Positions 25,636 through 36,589 of a stretch of DNA of 64,000 nucleotides are shown here, in pieces. Each line of letters starts with the position of its first letter. Position 1 is the first letter of the stretch. Both the position numbers and the translations under genes were made by a program. Origin of the DNA: Acidiflorens sp963841945 (GTDB lineage: Bacteria > Acidobacteriota > Terriglobia > Terriglobales > Acidobacteriaceae); NCBI GenBank assembly GCA_963841945.1, contig CAWJFC010000028.1:496001-560000 (forward strand), given 5' to 3'. The notes beneath the pieces were generated by a model, which was given only the letters and a program-made list of their open reading frames with translations, ran no database searches and had not been told where the DNA came from.

Positions 25636-25786
25636 TCTGGCCTTAATCGAGCAGGGCGTGCGGCTCGCTCTTGCGTGTTACTGAAGTACCCTCCTGGCCC
25701 TTAAGTGGCGTGTCCACATTCCACAACGGTGCATTAACTACGGTTACCTATCATCGCCCTGGAGCAGTCGTTAAGCTTGAGATGCG

Positions 25787-27175
25787 ATGCCTTTGCGCGC
25801 CCTACTCTTCTCCAAAGATCCGGAGACGAATGCCGTTTTGACTGACGCCTGTCAGAACGCGGGCCTGCGCCTCGAGACCTGCGACGACATCTTTACGGCC
25901 ATGGAGAAAGGCACGAAGCAAGGCTTTGCCATCATTCTGGTGGATTGGGCGAGCCAGCCCGAGGCTGGTTTCCTGGTGAAGCGGGCTCGCGAGTCCGGGC
26001 CGAATAAAGAGTTCGCCGCAGTGGCCATTGTGAATCGCGATCCCTCGGCAACGGAGATGCGCGAGAACCGGCTGCAATTCCTGATTCATCGTCCGGTAGC
26101 GGCCGAGGAAGTGCGCGATGTGATTGCGGGCGCGCTGCACAAGACGCAAGCGGGAGATGCGGCAAATGCGAGCCTTGCTGAGGCTGAGCCGGAACCGGCC
26201 GAAGCGGCAACCGCTGCCCCTTCGTCCAGTGCCGTTCAGAGCAATGAAGCCGAGGGACAGCAAGGGGACGGAAAATTCTCTTTTCAGTGGGCGGAAGACC
26301 GGCCTAATGAGGGAGAGAGCGCGAATCAGTCGCCCGATGTTCCTGCGCCCGACGTTTCCACACGCAATTACGGAGCAATTTTCCGGCAAGTTTTTACCGC
26401 CGCGCTGGTGCTGGCTGCGGCGTTACTGTTAATGAATGGACGCGATCTGATCGTCGGCTTTGTGAGATCCCCCGAAGGCAAAGGCCGAGTATTGCGGGAA
26501 TCGGTGGCTGCGTATTTTCATCTGGAGCCGCCCGATGCGATTCCTGTCATCGGCGCCAAGCCCTACGCCGCGACCGCAACCGCAACCGACACCGCCGCCA
26601 CTCCCGAAAGTTCATCTGTGTCAGCGCCACAGCTTCAGGTGGTGGAGGCCCAGCCGACCATCGACGATTCGCAAGCGCAGTTGAGAAAGGCCGCCGATTT
26701 TCCGCTGCCCAGCCCGCAGGTTGACGTTGCCCCACCCCCGCAGCCACGACGTGCCGCGATTCCTGACAGCATTCGCAGTTCGGCCCCAATTGCGCCTCCG
26801 GTGGTAGTCACGGTGAATCCGGCGCAGATGATGCCGGTATCATCGCCGTCCATCCCAGCGCCATCCTCGCAGACGTTTTCCGAGCCGGTGTCGGTCAGCG
26901 AAGAGACTGAACGGTCATTGCTGGTGCGAAGCGTAAATCCAGACTATCCGGCGGACGCGGTTCCCCAGAAGCTGCATGGGCCGGTTGTGCTGCAGGCCAC
27001 GATTGGGCGCGACGGGAGCGTCGAAGACCTGAAGATCGTGCGCGGGTACTTCGTGCTCGGGAGGGCGGCGATTGCGGCGGTAAAGCAGTGGCAGTTCAAA
27101 CCCTATACGCTGAATGGCAAGCCGGCGCGCACCCAGACACAGATCACCATCAATTTTGAGGTTCCCCAAAGCTAG
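25787..27175 (+). CDS. TonB-type protein with degenerate receiver-like N-terminus
   Basis: 462 residues. Residues 1-115 resemble a response-regulator receiver fold (LRALLFSKDPETNAVLTDAC, FAIILVDWASQPEAG). The Asp after the third strand is kept, but the acidic pair is incomplete and the usual Lys of strand five appears as HRP. One membrane helix lies near residue 205 (QVFTAALVLAAALLLMNG). A Pro-rich spacer leads to a C-terminal TonB domain (VNPDYPADAVPQKLHGPVVL, AAVKQWQFKPYTLNGKP). TonB carries proton-motive energy to outer-membrane receptors. The cytoplasmic receiver-like module is unusual. Confidence 0.8.
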   Translation: MPLRALLFSKDPETNAVLTDACQNAGLRLETCDDIFTAMEKGTKQGFAIILVDWASQPEAGFLVKRARESGPNKEFAAVAIVNRDPSATEMRENRLQFLIHRPVAAEEVRDVIAGALHKTQAGDAANASLAEAEPEPAEAATAAPSSSAVQSNEAEGQQGDGKFSFQWAEDRPNEGESANQSPDVPAPDVSTRNYGAIFRQVFTAALVLAAALLLMNGRDLIVGFVRSPEGKGRVLRESVAAYFHLEPPDAIPVIGAKPYAATATATDTAATPESSSVSAPQLQVVEAQPTIDDSQAQLRKAADFPLPSPQVDVAPPPQPRRAAIPDSIRSSAPIAPPVVVTVNPAQMMPVSSPSIPAPSSQTFSEPVSVSEETERSLLVRSVNPDYPADAVPQKLHGPVVLQATIGRDGSVEDLKIVRGYFVLGRAAIAAVKQWQFKPYTLNGKPARTQTQITINFEVPQS

Positions 27176-27244
27176 TCCATCGCCGGTCGTGAGCTGCCAA
27201 GATCCAGGACCCTCCGCCCCTAACCTCTATTTTTATCCTTCCGA

Positions 27245-27814
27245 TCACTTGTGATGGTCGTGCCGATCCTTTGACTCCGCCGGTGCTTCGGCCACTGGAA
27301 CCGCTCCTCCCGCCGCTTTCTTCCAGTACTCCTGAACCGCCGGCGGAAGCTTGTCGACGCGAGACAAGAAGGCGGTGAGTTTCCAAATGTCGTCATCGGA
27401 AAGCGATTTGTCCCAGGCCGGCATTCCGGTGTAGCGCACGCCGTTCTTGATGATGAAGAAGATGTGCCATTCTGGATCGGTGTCCGGATCCGTGATCAGA
27501 TTGGGCGGCTCGGGATAAAGCGAATGTTCGAGCTGCGACGCCTGGCGATCGATGCCGCCGTGGCAAAGCGCGCAATTCATGGTGTAAATCTTGAGGCCCT
27601 CGATGAGGTTGTCATCGGTGACGGGAACGGGATTGTTAGTGCGCGGCGCGTGGCGTTCGACCGAGCTGTCGAGCGCGCTCATGGCGATATGCGCTTCGGT
27701 CTGCGCCGGGGCGACATTGGCGCGGGTCGGCAGGAAGCCCAGCGTTACCAGCCCAACCGCAATCAGGATCAGAACAATCAGTGCGAAGATGATTCCGAGA
27801 ATGAATTTGCCCAT
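27245..27814 (-). CDS. Membrane-anchored mono-haem cytochrome c
   Basis: 189 residues. An uncleaved N-terminal membrane helix (residues 3-28) anchors the protein. A single c-type haem site CALCH lies near residue 82, with a probable axial Met in RYTGMPAWDKSLSDDDIW, the usual class I pattern. A His/Asp-rich tail ends the protein. It is likely a periplasmic electron carrier. No oxidase or reductase gene is adjacent, so the partner is unknown. Confidence 0.85.
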   Translation of the reverse strand: MGKFILGIIFALIVLILIAVGLVTLGFLPTRANVAPAQTEAHIAMSALDSSVERHAPRTNNPVPVTDDNLIEGLKIYTMNCALCHGGIDRQASQLEHSLYPEPPNLITDPDTDPEWHIFFIIKNGVRYTGMPAWDKSLSDDDIWKLTAFLSRVDKLPPAVQEYWKKAAGGAVPVAEAPAESKDRHDHHK

Positions 27815-27941
27815 TGCAGCTTAGACTCTCTTCGACATTCCATACGCGAAAGCGCGCGCGGAACGAGATCTCTTGAGGGCAATATACATCACCGGAGTTT
27901 CGCGCGTCGTGCAGGGTGGTGTGAATCAGGGGTTCTGTGAA

Positions 27942-28916
27942 TCAGTAGGCGTGCAGCTTGCGCGCCTCGCGCACGACATCGCTCACCTTCGGAAGAAAAA
28001 ATTCTTCCTGCGGTGGCGAGAATGGAACGGGCGTGTCGAGCGAGGCAAGCCGCACAATTGGGCCGTCGAGCGAGTCGAAGGCTTCTTCGTTGATGATGGC
28101 GGAAATTTCGCCGGCAAGGCCTCCGGTGCGGGCGTGCTCGTGGAGGATGATGACCTTATTCGTCTTCCTTACAGTTGCGGCGATGGCTTCGCGATCGAGC
28201 GGCGAAACCGTGCGCAGGTCAAGGACTTCAATGTCGATTCCCTCTTTGCTCAGAATCTCCGCGGCTTCGAGCGCGACGTAGAGCATGGCGGCATAGGTGA
28301 TCACGCTGAGATTGCGGCCTTCACGCGCGACTCGCGCCTTGCCGAGCGGCACAATGTAATCGCCCTCTGGAATGTCTTCCTTAATGCGTCGATAGAGATA
28401 TTTGTGCTCGAAAAAAATTACCGGATTGTTGTCGCGGATCGCGGCCTTGATCAGACCCTTCGCGTCATACGCGGTCGCCGGGCAGACGACTTTCAGCCCC
28501 GGCGCATGTACGAACCACATCTCCGGATTCTGCGAATGAAACGGGCCTCCATGCACATTGCCGCCGCTTGGGCCCCGAATGACCATGGGCGCGGGCGCTC
28601 CCCATCGGTAGTGCGCTTTGGCAACCATATTGACAATCTGGTTGAAGGCGCAGCCGATGAAATCCATGAACTGAAATTCGGCGACCGGCCGCATACCGGT
28701 AAGCGACGCGCCAAAAGCCGCGCCCACAATAGCGGATTCGGCGATGGGTGTGTCGATAACGCGCTCCGGCCCGAAGCGATCGATGAAGCCGTCGGTGACC
28801 TTGAATGCGCCGCCGTAGATGCCGATATCCTCGCCGAGACAGAAGACGGAAGGATCGCGCTCCATCTCCTCCCAGATTCCCTGGCGGATCGCTTCGAGGT
28901 AGGTGACGTGGGGCAT
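27942..28916 (-). CDS. 2-oxoacid dehydrogenase E1 component, beta subunit (PDH-type)
   Basis: 324 residues, typical E1-beta length. Motifs are TYLEAIRQGIWEEMERDP, LGEDIGIYGGAFKVT, DTPIAESAIVGAAFGASLTG, PVAEFQFMDFI, RGPSGGNVHGGPFHSQNPE, and the C-terminal transketolase domain VLDLRTVSPLDREAIAATV with HEHARTGGLAGEI. The family supplies the second half of the thiamine-diphosphate active site of pyruvate or branched-chain dehydrogenases. The alpha subunit, E2 and E3 are not next to it in this window, so the substrate cannot be fixed. Confidence 0.9.
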   Translation of the reverse strand: MPHVTYLEAIRQGIWEEMERDPSVFCLGEDIGIYGGAFKVTDGFIDRFGPERVIDTPIAESAIVGAAFGASLTGMRPVAEFQFMDFIGCAFNQIVNMVAKAHYRWGAPAPMVIRGPSGGNVHGGPFHSQNPEMWFVHAPGLKVVCPATAYDAKGLIKAAIRDNNPVIFFEHKYLYRRIKEDIPEGDYIVPLGKARVAREGRNLSVITYAAMLYVALEAAEILSKEGIDIEVLDLRTVSPLDREAIAATVRKTNKVIILHEHARTGGLAGEISAIINEEAFDSLDGPIVRLASLDTPVPFSPPQEEFFLPKVSDVVREARKLHAY

Positions 28917-28987
28917 CAGCGGGAGTTTAGCAGAGCTCGCGCTGTGTTTGCGTGCGAGCTGCGAAGGCCGAGGCCGGGCTGCGCGGC

Positions 28988-29479
28988 TTAGTAAAACGAG
29001 TCGTATTTGGTGACCACGTAGCCGTCAGCCTTCTTCTCTTCGGTGACGGAGAACAGGTCTTTATAGGTAGCATCGTGCGCCGGCGTCGAGTAACGCTCGC
29101 CCTTGTAGTGCAGGATCACGAGCGGCGGCGCGTCTTCCCACTCGACAATGTTCCAGCCGATCAGCGGGTGCTGCGTTTCAGAGTCGCAGATAAACTGCGC
29201 GCGCTTGCGGCGGTAGTCTTTCTCCCAATCGGCGAGCAGCTGCCGGCAGTTGCCGTCATGCATCTCTTTGATGAAGGCGCTGGCGGTGCGCTCGATGGTG
29301 CGGTCGCGCAGCGGATTCATAGTGATGCTGATCGGCATGTTGGTGAGCGGATCGCGCTCGTCCGACCGCGAAAGAACCGGACCCTGATTGCTGAGCCAAT
29401 TGAGATAGCCGAGAAAAACGGCGAGCAGCAGGCCTCCGGCGCAGAGCGCAATGGCGAGATGAGTTTTGGAAACCTGCAT
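28988..29479 (-). CDS. Membrane-anchored hypothetical protein
   Basis: 163 residues from the ATG at 29479 (MQVSKTHLAIALCAGG). One N-terminal membrane helix (residues 6-27) is followed by a soluble exported domain containing two cysteines (GNCRQLL and QFICDSE) that could form a disulfide. I do not recognise the family. It lies 72 bp upstream of the E1-beta gene on the same strand. Confidence 0.65.
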   Translation of the reverse strand: MQVSKTHLAIALCAGGLLLAVFLGYLNWLSNQGPVLSRSDERDPLTNMPISITMNPLRDRTIERTASAFIKEMHDGNCRQLLADWEKDYRRKRAQFICDSETQHPLIGWNIVEWEDAPPLVILHYKGERYSTPAHDATYKDLFSVTEEKKADGYVVTKYDSFY

Positions 29480-29620
29480 TCGAGAAGCTTGCGGCAAAGG
29501 TAATCGGGGTGCAAGGTTACGATGGGAATGTGGGGTAACGGGCTGGCCCCTCAGTTTGCCGAACGAGAGCCCAAGGGGCACTCCTACTTCTATGTCTATG
29601 TGGTCCGCTAAAACTGAGCC

Positions 29621-30499
29621 TTACCGCAATTTACGCCTTATGGCGACCATGAGTTCTTCGATGGTTGGCGCGCTCAATCCGTGGCGCTGAGCGGCCCGAA
29701 CGATGGCTCCGCCGATCGCGTCGAGTTCGGGCGGCCGCCCGTGTTCCACGTCTTTTTGCATGGAACTGCGCATGGTGGATGGCCCGCTGCTCTTGAACCT
29801 CTCCAGAACCTCGGCGGCATCGACCTTTGCGCCTTCGGCTTGCGCGGCGGCGGCTGTCTCGCGCACCGCGCCCTCGAGTTGACGCCATGACGCGGGATCG
29901 GCAACCACCTCGCCCACCGTGCGATCGAACGCCGTCGTGGTCAGCGCGATGGGGCCGAGGAAGACGAGTTTGCTCCACATCAACGTCGCTTCGTCATCGA
30001 TGAACTTGCAGCTCAGGCCAAGGGCGCGCAGGCGATCTGCAATCGGTTGCAGAAGTTCACGGCCCTGGCTGGAGAGGTTCAGCACACCGAACTTTGTGCG
30101 ATGAACAAAGTGTCCAACGCTCACGCGTTCGAATTCACCCGCGATGGTTGCGGGGATTACGCGGTCGGCCCCGAATTTCGCGCGCAGTACTGGAAGATGA
30201 TCGAGGCCGTTCAACAGCGGGACTACGTTGCGTATGGACTTCAACGTTCGTGATCGGCTGCAGTGCGCCTCTAATTGCGTGGCCTTCATCGTGAGCCAGA
30301 GAACGTCACATCCCGGCACAGATGCAGCCCAGGCGACGTCGGCCGTCCAGTTCCCGTAGGGGCTTTCCAGTTGAATTTTTGGCGGATGAGTGGCCAGCGT
30401 CTCAGGGCGTACGACTAAGGTGACATCTTCGCCGATGTGGGCCAGACATGCGGCCATGAAACCACCCACTCCTCCGGCGCCAAGGATGGCATGGTGCAT
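29621..30499 (-). CDS. Ketopantoate reductase (PanE/ApbA) family protein
   Basis: 292 residues from the ATG at 30499, placed two residues before the dinucleotide-binding motif AILGAGGVGGFMAACLA. Further family features are LTMKATQLEAH, VVPLLNGLDHL, TIAGEFERVSVGHFVH and the C-terminal domain with SSMQKDVEHGRPPELDAIGG and APTIEELM. These enzymes reduce 2-dehydropantoate with NADPH for pantothenate synthesis, but the family also includes other oxidoreductases. No other pan genes are nearby. Confidence 0.85.
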   Translation of the reverse strand: MHHAILGAGGVGGFMAACLAHIGEDVTLVVRPETLATHPPKIQLESPYGNWTADVAWAASVPGCDVLWLTMKATQLEAHCSRSRTLKSIRNVVPLLNGLDHLPVLRAKFGADRVIPATIAGEFERVSVGHFVHRTKFGVLNLSSQGRELLQPIADRLRALGLSCKFIDDEATLMWSKLVFLGPIALTTTAFDRTVGEVVADPASWRQLEGAVRETAAAAQAEGAKVDAAEVLERFKSSGPSTMRSSMQKDVEHGRPPELDAIGGAIVRAAQRHGLSAPTIEELMVAIRRKLR

Positions 30500-30650
30500 A
30501 GAGGATAAGAATAACCCGTTCAGGTGGGATAGCGTTGTGTTACGAATCTCGATCTCTTGCCGGGCAGGCACGAAAACGAGGCACGTAGACCCGGAGAAAA
30601 CCGAGAGCTTGCGAAAGACTTCGCTATCATCGGCCCCAGCCGTTTGAGAT

Positions 30651-30679
30651 TTCTCCGTGACTCCGTGCCTCCGTGGTGA
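30651..30679. repeat. Half copy of the 'CACGGAG' palindrome
   Basis: TTCTCCGTGACTCCGTGCCTCCGTGGTG matches the right arm of the elements at 1661 and 5311; the left arm is absent. It lies in the 350-bp gap before rimP, where I see no gene. Confidence 0.7.
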
Positions 30680-30851
30680 AACTGGCCGGCGTTCTCCGCC
30701 GTTTGTCTTTTCCCCAATCGGGGCGTATAGTTGGTTTTGGAAACTGTTGTGTAGTAGTGTCGGAATCGGCGAAGCACACCAGTGGGCGAAAGCCCACTTT
30801 TTAGTTGGGGACAGGTTCGGCGCGGCGGCTTTCGACTAAATTGCTGAAAAC

Positions 30852-31370
30852 ATGGCTTTTGATAAGGACAAGCTCCGGGAGATTGCGGAGCGTGTGGCGG
30901 GCTCGAGCGGGCTGGAGATTTGGGATCTCGAACTCCTCGGATCGGGCAAGCACCGGACGCTGCGCGTGTTCATTGATCGGCCGGGAGCAACGCCTTCGGC
31001 GAATCATCCCGATGGCGTGACGCACGAAGATTGTTCGGCGTTCAGCCGCGAGTTTGGCACGATCGTCGATGTGGAAGATGCGGTGCCCGGCGGATCGTAT
31101 GTGCTGGAGGTTTCCTCTCCGGGCCTCGATCGCAAGTTGACCAAGGCCGCCGATTTTGAGCGCTTTCGCGGACAGCGCGTGAAGTTGATGACGCGCGAAC
31201 CGGTGAATAACAACCGGCACTATGAAGGGCGCCTGGAGCGGGTGGAAGACGGAAAGCTGGTGCTCGATTTGAGCGCGGCCCGAAAGAAGATGCGGCCCAA
31301 GGACGGCGCGCCCTCGGTTGAGATCGAGTTGCAGAACGTGGAGAAGGCGAATCTGGTGCCAGAGATTTAG
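30852..31370 (+). CDS. rimP: Ribosome maturation factor RimP
   Basis: 172 residues. N-terminal domain: KLREIAERVAGSSGLEIWDL and LRVFIDRPGA. Family signature: HEDCSAFSREFGTIVDVEDA followed by YVLEVSSPGLDRKL. The C-terminal SH3-like domain runs from RGQRVKLMTREPV. RimP is needed for 30S subunit maturation. It is the first gene of the conserved rimP-nusA-infB operon, 78 bp ahead of nusA. Confidence 0.95.
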   Translation: MAFDKDKLREIAERVAGSSGLEIWDLELLGSGKHRTLRVFIDRPGATPSANHPDGVTHEDCSAFSREFGTIVDVEDAVPGGSYVLEVSSPGLDRKLTKAADFERFRGQRVKLMTREPVNNNRHYEGRLERVEDGKLVLDLSAARKKMRPKDGAPSVEIELQNVEKANLVPEI

Positions 31371-31448
31371 TCTGGGTCAGGCCGGGATAGAGGCCGGCTT
31401 TTACTGAGAACTGGCAACTGAGAACTGATTTTTTTATGAACTGGTTTT

Positions 31449-33029
<1,581 letters not shown>

Positions 33030-33189
33030 ATGATCGGCGAATCCGGGCCAGCGCTCGGAGCGCGAGCGACATCTCTAAGTGGCCGATGTGAAATTAACGG
33101 TCGCAAGAGCGATCGGTAGACGATTCCGTGAGGTTGGATATGCGAACGTAGAGTTCGACTGGGCGGGACGAAAAGGATAGCGAGAGCGG

Positions 33190-36180
33190 ATGAAGATTCG
33201 AATCAATGATCTGGCCCGTGAGCTGGAAGTCAAGAGCAAGGAAATTCTTGACGTCCTGACCGAGGTGGGCGTTACCGAAAAGAAAACGCACTCCAGTTCA
33301 CTGGAAGAACACGAGGCGGAGCTGGTTCGCAAGCGTCTTCGCTCCCGTGGCGAGACCGGATCGAGCGCGTCCCGAACCCATGCCACCTCGCACGGCGAAC
33401 CGGAAATCAAGACCAAGATCGATCTCTCCCATATCTCGCGGCCCGGCGACGTGCTGCGTGCGATTACGCAACAAAGGGAAGCGGGCGCGCATCCGGTCAC
33501 GGGGCCCGTCGCTAGGCCTCCGCTTGCAAAGCCGCCGGCTCCGGCGTCTTCCATTGATGCCAGAAAAGAAGACGCGAAAAAAGAAGACTCGAGAAAAGAA
33601 GACGGGAAAGAAGAAGCGTCGGTTGCGACTGCGAAACCTGCGGCTCCGCCCAAGCCCGTTGAACCCCCCGCGCCCGCTCCTCGTTTTGTAACGCCCGCGT
33701 CAGTTGCCGCGATGCGGCCGCCCGCGGTGGTGGTGATTCCGCCGAAGGTGCCGCCGACCCCGCCGGCTATCGCAACACCGCCTGCCGCGTCCGCGACCTC
33801 TACCCCAGTTACGCCGTCCGCTCCAGCAGCGCCACCGGCGGTGGCAATTCCGCCGCGCGCGCCGATTGCTGCTTCGCCGACCGCCAGTGCCCCTCCGCCT
33901 GCTCAACCTCCCACCCAGCCGGGTGTCACTCTCCAGGGCGCAGCGCCATCCGCGCCGCCAAAGCCTCCAATGCCCGCGACCCCGCAGCCGCGCATGATCA
34001 TGCCGCAGACCGGGCCGCGTCCGGTGTACAAGGCGCCCGTGCCTCCGCCGGGTGCGCCGATACGTCCCGCGCCCGGGCGGCCAGTTCCAGGGCAGCCAAT
34101 CTTTCAGCGTACTCCGCGTCCGGCAGCGCCGGGATCGCGTCCGCCGCTCCGTCCGGGCGAGCGCCGGCCAATGCATCCAACCCGCGTTGCGCCTGCGGGA
34201 GCGCGTCCGCTGGGTGTTGGTCCGGGAGCGCCCATGGCGCCTCCAGGAGCACAGCGACCGGGAAGCAGACCGGGAGGTCCTTCGCGCAGGCCAGGACAGA
34301 GATACGTTCCGCGCGGGATAAAAGAAGGCCCGATGAAGGGCTACACTCCGCCGCCGCGGGTCATCATCAGCAATGAGCCGCAGCCCATCACGCGGAACAT
34401 CACCATCACCGAAGGCATCTCGGTAAAGGATCTGGCGGAGAAGCTGGGCATTCGCGCCAAGGATCTGATTGCGCGTCTCGTGATGCGCGGCGTGTTTGCC
34501 ACCATCAACCAGACGCTCGACGCGGAACTCGCCAGCGAGATGGCGCGCTTCTTCGGTGCCGACACGGAAGTCATCAGCTTCGAGGAGCAGGCTGCAAAAG
34601 ACACCACCGAAGCTGCCGAGGCAAGTGAAGAGGGCGTGGAAGTTGTGTCGCGTCCGCCGGTGGTCACCATCATGGGCCACGTCGATCACGGCAAGACGAC
34701 GCTCCTCGACTCGATCCGTTCGACCGACGTCGCGGGCGGCGAGGCGGGCGGAATTACGCAGCACATCGGCGCCTACAAGGTCAGGATCGCGGACGCATCT
34801 TCGCCTGCCTTCGGGCGCGAAATCGTGTTCCTCGATACGCCCGGTCACGAAGCGTTTACGCGCATGCGTTCACGCGGCGCCAAGGCGACCGACATCGTGG
34901 TGCTGGTCACCGCAGCCGACGACGGCGTGATGCCGCAGACGATTGAGGCGATCGATCACGCGCACGCCGCGGAAGTGCCCATCATTGTCGCGGTGAACAA
35001 GATCGACAAGCCGGATGCGATGCCGGAACGCGTGAAGAAGCAACTGGCCGATCGCGGACTGGTGCCGGAAGAGTGGGGCGGCAAGACGGTCTTCGTCGAT
35101 GTTTCCGCGAAGAAAAAGACGAACCTGAATCTGCTCCTCGAAATGATCTGCCTGACCGCGGACCTCCAGGAGTTGAAAGCGACTCCCGCACGCGCGGCGA
35201 GCGGCGTCGTTCTGGAAGCGAAGCTCGATCGCGGACGCGGTCCAGTGGCGACCATTCTCGTACAGAACGGGACCTTGAAAGCGGGCGACAACTTTGTCGT
35301 CGGCAACGCTTACGGCAAAGTGCGCGCGATGTTTGACGATCGTGGACAGGTTTTGCAGGAAGCTCCACCCTCGACGCCGGTTGAAATTCTTGGCCTCGAA
35401 AGCCTGCCCCAGGCGGGCGATCAGATCACGGTTGTCACCGACCGCGAAAAGGCCCGCGACATTTCCGAGTACCGCGAGCAGAAAGCGCGCGAAGCCACAC
35501 TGGCGAAGAGTTCACGCGTTTCGCTCGAAGGCCTGGCCGAACAACTCAAAACCGCTGGCATCAAGGAACTGAACATTATTTTGAAGGCCGACGTGCAGGG
35601 CTCGGTGGAAGTGCTGGGCGATCTGCTGGGGCGGCTCTCGAACGACAAGGTGCGCCTTAAACTGCTGCGATCGGGCATCGGCGCCATCACCGAAACCGAC
35701 GTGCTGCTGGCCTCGGCCTCGAACGCCATCGTCATCGGCTTCAACGTGCGGCCGGAGCGCAAGGCCTCGGAACTGGCCGAACAGGAAAAAGTCGACATTC
35801 GTTTGCACTCGATCATTTACGAGTTGCAGGACGAGATCAAGCGCGCCATGACCGGCCTGCTCGAGCCGACGATCAAGGAAACTTATCAGGGCCGCGCCGA
35901 AGTGCTGGAGACCTTCCGCATTCCGAAAGTGGGCACGGTCGCCGGCTGCCGCGTGAGCGATGGGCACATCAAGCGCGACAACGAAGTGCGGTTGCTGCGC
36001 GACAACGTGGTCGTCTTCAAAGGCAAGATCGGATCGCTGCGCCGCTTCAAAGATGACGCTTCGGAAGTGCGCTCCGGCATGGAGTGCGGTATCTCGATAG
36101 CGAACTACGGCGACATCAAAGTCGGCGACGTGATCGAGGCATTCATCACCGAGAAGGTGGCGGCCGAGGGAATCGCCTAG
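33190..36180 (+). CDS. infB: Translation initiation factor IF-2
   Basis: 996 residues. The first IF2-N module is MKIRINDLARELEVKSKEIL. A Lys/Glu-rich patch and a Pro/Ala-rich linker of about 280 residues (roughly 110-390) follow, then a second IF2-N module (NITITEGISVKDLAEKLGIR). The G domain begins near residue 494 (VVTIMGHVDHGKTTLLDSIR), with FLDTPGHEAFTRMR and VAVNKIDKPDA as the switch and specificity motifs, followed by domains II-IV. It delivers initiator tRNA to the 30S subunit. rbfA and truB, common downstream partners, do not follow here. Confidence 0.97.
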   Translation: MKIRINDLARELEVKSKEILDVLTEVGVTEKKTHSSSLEEHEAELVRKRLRSRGETGSSASRTHATSHGEPEIKTKIDLSHISRPGDVLRAITQQREAGAHPVTGPVARPPLAKPPAPASSIDARKEDAKKEDSRKEDGKEEASVATAKPAAPPKPVEPPAPAPRFVTPASVAAMRPPAVVVIPPKVPPTPPAIATPPAASATSTPVTPSAPAAPPAVAIPPRAPIAASPTASAPPPAQPPTQPGVTLQGAAPSAPPKPPMPATPQPRMIMPQTGPRPVYKAPVPPPGAPIRPAPGRPVPGQPIFQRTPRPAAPGSRPPLRPGERRPMHPTRVAPAGARPLGVGPGAPMAPPGAQRPGSRPGGPSRRPGQRYVPRGIKEGPMKGYTPPPRVIISNEPQPITRNITITEGISVKDLAEKLGIRAKDLIARLVMRGVFATINQTLDAELASEMARFFGADTEVISFEEQAAKDTTEAAEASEEGVEVVSRPPVVTIMGHVDHGKTTLLDSIRSTDVAGGEAGGITQHIGAYKVRIADASSPAFGREIVFLDTPGHEAFTRMRSRGAKATDIVVLVTAADDGVMPQTIEAIDHAHAAEVPIIVAVNKIDKPDAMPERVKKQLADRGLVPEEWGGKTVFVDVSAKKKTNLNLLLEMICLTADLQELKATPARAASGVVLEAKLDRGRGPVATILVQNGTLKAGDNFVVGNAYGKVRAMFDDRGQVLQEAPPSTPVEILGLESLPQAGDQITVVTDREKARDISEYREQKAREATLAKSSRVSLEGLAEQLKTAGIKELNIILKADVQGSVEVLGDLLGRLSNDKVRLKLLRSGIGAITETDVLLASASNAIVIGFNVRPERKASELAEQEKVDIRLHSIIYELQDEIKRAMTGLLEPTIKETYQGRAEVLETFRIPKVGTVAGCRVSDGHIKRDNEVRLLRDNVVVFKGKIGSLRRFKDDASEVRSGMECGISIANYGDIKVGDVIEAFITEKVAAEGIA

Positions 36181-36389
36181 CAGTTCTCAATTGTCCGTGT
36201 CCCGTTGAAACCTTTTGCCCGCCAGGAATTGCCGCCAGCAATTCGGGTGGGGCCGAATCCCCAGGTTTAATGCCTTTGGCAACTTTCCCCAAAACCGATG
36301 GGGCACCCCAAGCTTCGGGAAGGGCTCGGCAAGGGCACGAGTTCCACGCGTGCCGCAAATCCTGCTGACCTCCGACTCTGAATGAATGC
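36181..36389. other. Gap after infB
   Basis: No gene seen. 36325-36362 carries GGCAAGGGCACGAGTTCC...CGTGCCGC, a degenerate match to the first hairpin of the CTAGTGG element. Confidence 0.4.
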
Positions 36390-36426
36390 AAAAAAATCCC
36401 CGCCCAAACTTTATGCTTGGGCGGGA
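36390..36426 (-). terminator. Intrinsic terminator for the minus-strand gene remnant
   Basis: On the minus strand the stem CCCGCCCAAGC/GTTTGGGCGGG with loop ATAAA is followed by ATTTTTTTG. It points away from the frameshifted lipoprotein gene at 36590-38172. Confidence 0.8.
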
Positions 36427-36589
36427 TAGCTTGCGTTCCAGGACTTGTCTTAACCTCGTCTCACTCCAATTACTTGCCTCGCTGCTTGACCGCCATGCGG
36501 GACTTATGGAATGGCCGAACCAGCGGATGTGATGCTGGCGGCGGCGCTTCCGGCGCGCGATGCCTTGGCCTGCTTCGATCACCGAAACT

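Noticed and set aside
36187..36582. 131-codon minus-strand frame
   Set aside because: Contains a rho-independent terminator in its middle, so it is not a gene; part of it continues the decayed lipoprotein gene.
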